64,000 nt of DNA from Bacteroidota bacterium (GTDB taxonomy: Bacteria > Bacteroidota > Bacteroidia > NS11-12g > UBA955): the NCBI GenBank assembly GCA_005798825.1, contig SYIL01000015.1:42437-106436 (forward strand), in the 5' to 3' direction. Of this stretch, positions 62,281 to 64,000 are shown piece by piece. Position numbers and translations under genes: made by a program. Numbering within the stretch: position 1 is the stretch's first letter; every line of letters starts with the position of its first letter. Under the pieces are notes generated by a model. That model searched no databases. It saw only the letters and a program-made list of their open reading frames with translations, and was not told the origin of the DNA.

Positions 62281-62670
62281 TCATTGAATTGTCAAGTTCT
62301 CTTCAGTACGGGCCTCATTCATCAAGACAGGCTTTCCTTTTGACTCAATCAGTAGAATGTTTTGTAGAACAACTTCCGTTGACTCTTTTTTTAGTCCATC
62401 AGTTCCGACATAAGACCGGTGTTGAAGCCTTCCTTCGACAGCCAATTTGGAACCTTTTTTAACCAATTTTTCCATTAAGCTTGCCAAAGAACCCCATGCT
62501 ACCAATCGATGCCATTGGGTGTTTTCAACAACACTTCCAGATCCCAACTTTACTTTTTCGCTGGTCGCCAAATTCACCCTTGCCATCTTTTTACCACCCT
62601 CAAACTCCCACACTTCGGGGTCAAAACCCACATTTCCAATTAATCTTACAGAATTTAATAAATTTTTCAT
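62281..62670 (-). CDS. ssb: Single-stranded DNA-binding protein
   Basis: NSVRLIGNVGFDPEVWEFEGGKKMARVNLATSEK, TQWHRLVAWGSLASLMEKLVKKGSKLAVEGRLQHRSY. Confidence 0.95.
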   Translation of the reverse strand: MKNLLNSVRLIGNVGFDPEVWEFEGGKKMARVNLATSEKVKLGSGSVVENTQWHRLVAWGSLASLMEKLVKKGSKLAVEGRLQHRSYVGTDGLKKESTEVVLQNILLIESKGKPVLMNEARTEENLTIQ

Positions 62671-62825
62671 AACTCTTTTTACACGTTAAATAACCAATTA
62701 ATATTTTAAATAAACCACGTGAAACAAACACAACGCCTTGGCCTTCAGATTTGTGATGAATCAACAGAGCAAAGATTAAAAGCAGTTTACAAGCATTCGG
62801 CGTCTAATTGTTTTTAATCGGATAT

Positions 62826-63029
62826 ATGTGTGTAGAAGCCAATTGTCACCTTTCACTTAGGTGCTATCGAGGAGAGGGCCACTTTGTTTTTCGTGCGAAA
62901 ACACACAACATCGGAGTTAATTTCAGCGCTATTGATAGGCCATTGATTAAAAGTCTAGGCTATCGATTGAGTCTTGAAAAAATAAAAAAGCATGACCGAA
63001 ATAAGATTTTGGGAGTTCTTAATCTATAA
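62826..63029 (+). CDS. Hypothetical small protein, weakly supported
   Basis: 67-aa ORF from ATG 62826 in an otherwise empty gap; no known motif. Confidence 0.2.
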   Translation: MCVEANCHLSLRCYRGEGHFVFRAKTHNIGVNFSAIDRPLIKSLGYRLSLEKIKKHDRNKILGVLNL

Positions 63030-63158
63030 AGGTGGTGGGTGTATAAAACCAGTTGGTTACCAATTCTTACTTGTAAGAAGCGCACAAAAGAAAAAATCGA
63101 AACGCCACACTTGGGGGTATGGGATTTAAAAATTGTTTTGAGTCAGAAACAGTAATTT

Positions 63159-63542
63159 ATGGAAACAGTATACAATGGTATTCAGCAATGTAAGGAGTGC
63201 GGAGATCGCTTGAGGGGTAGAGCGGATAAAAGATATTGCCATGACGCATGCAGAAGCGCATTTAATAACCGGAAAAACAAAACCCTGTTAGACCCAATAA
63301 AATCCATTAATACGGCATTGAATCGAAACCGAAAAATTTTAAAAGAAGCCTATGATGTATTTGGGGAAGAGAATTCTGTGAATGTAAGAAAATTGCTAAT
63401 CAAGGGATTTCTTTTTGATTATTATACACACATTCAGGATACAAGTGATGGAAAACACTATAAATATTGCTATGATTTTGGCTATGTGGAAAACAGTAAG
63501 GGTGAATATCTAATAAGTAAATACCCAGCGACTTACTTGTAA
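63159..63542 (+). CDS. Zinc-ribbon-like hypothetical protein
   Basis: N-terminal CKECGDRLRGRADKRYCHDAC (CxxC...CxxxC). Confidence 0.65.
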   Translation: METVYNGIQQCKECGDRLRGRADKRYCHDACRSAFNNRKNKTLLDPIKSINTALNRNRKILKEAYDVFGEENSVNVRKLLIKGFLFDYYTHIQDTSDGKHYKYCYDFGYVENSKGEYLISKYPATYL

Positions 63543-63568
63543 ACAAAGGCAACAGCTCTTAATTATAC

Positions 63569-63576
63569 TACCTTTG
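63569..63576 (+). promoter_or_regulatory. -7 promoter element (TACCTTTG)
   Basis: TAnnTTTG, 19 nt upstream of ATG 63596. Confidence 0.5.
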
Positions 63577-63595
63577 CAAATCAAATCAACGCAAA

Positions 63596-64000
63596 ATGGC
63601 AAAGTCTTCTAAAAAAGAACAAGGAAAAGGTAAAAAATTCCAAGATCGAATGCCAGGAGAAAAACGCAATCGCAAGATTGATGTGTCTAAGTCAGAATCA
63701 AAAAAACCCCAAATGCTTACGGAAAAGAGAGTTGATATCGGAAGGGGAGACAGTGCAAGACCGCCCCGCGATAATGGCTATGGACGAGGCGAGGGAAGAA
63801 AGTTTTCAGGAGAAAGTCGCAGCCCAAGAACAGTTGGCGACAATAGCGCAAGACCGCCCCGCGACAATGGCTATGGACGAGGGGAGGGAAGAAAGTTTTC
63901 AGGAGAAAGTCGCAGCCCAAGAACATTTGGCGACAATAGAGCAAGACCGCCCCGCGACAATGGCTATGGACGAGGCGAGGGAAGAAAGTTTTATCAAGAA
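63596..64000 (+). CDS. Arg/Gly-rich N-terminal repeat region of a protein truncated by the window (perhaps an RluB-like pseudouridine synthase)
   Basis: Not in ORF track (no stop in window): MAKSSKKEQGKGKKFQDRMPGEKRNRKIDVSKSESKKPQMLTEKRVDIGRGDSARPPRDNGYGRGEGRKFSGESRSPRTVG... Confidence 0.75.
   Translation, partial: MAKSSKKEQGKGKKFQDRMPGEKRNRKIDVSKSESKKPQMLTEKRVDIGRGDSARPPRDNGYGRGEGRKFSGESRSPRTVGDNSARPPRDNGYGRGEGRKFSGESRSPRTFGDNRARPPRDNGYGRGEGRKFYQE
63749..64000 (+). repeat. Tandem ~93-bp repeat (31 aa), at least 3 copies, continues past window
   Basis: Units start at 63749, 63839, 63932; core RPPRDNGYGRGEGRKFSGESRSPRT(V/F)GDN. Confidence 0.9.

Noticed and set aside
62711-62726. TAAACCACGTGAAACA upstream of ssb as another parS
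   Set aside because: Right half perfect but left half has four mismatches; only worth revisiting if ParB ChIP shows binding.
63717-63944. 75-aa minus-strand ORF over the right-edge repeats
   Set aside because: Antisense mirror of the RG-repeat coding frame.

Overview
A compact chromosomal window from what looks like a Bacteroidota genome (SusC/SusD pair, T9SS type A and B cargo, DUF4270, DUF4403, DUF1573, TAnnTTTG -7 promoter elements). Most of it is recognisable housekeeping and envelope genes: panC, aroF-type DAHP synthase, gmd/fcl, gap, pyrF, mnmH, purS, purQ, ricT, asnS, galE, PiT/DUF47, acyl-CoA dehydrogenase, iscX/fdx, nusB, coaE, yajC, pth, rbfA, aroQ, prfA, lpxH, pheS, mnmG, ybeY, two M16 peptidases and ssb. 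The main points that the ORF track does not show or explain are: (1) a ~987+ codon secreted alpha/beta-hydrolase-like gene running off the left edge, preceded by a 56-aa ORF overlapping it by ATGA; (2) two parS-like palindromes (53709 and 58226) beside mnmG and a very AT-rich intergenic region, suggesting an origin-proximal segregation locus; (3) a G10 tract inside a polysaccharide-deacetylase-like CDS and a G12 tract upstream of susC, both phase-variation candidates; (4) RG/RP-rich in-frame tandem repeats in RicT and in the gene leaving the right edge; (5) a LolC/E-like permease whose conserved N-terminus has ATC where ATG is expected. I found no convincing novel multi-gene defence or mobile system, CRISPR, tRNA, rRNA or transposon. 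Calls are from reading the sequence only; no database search was run.
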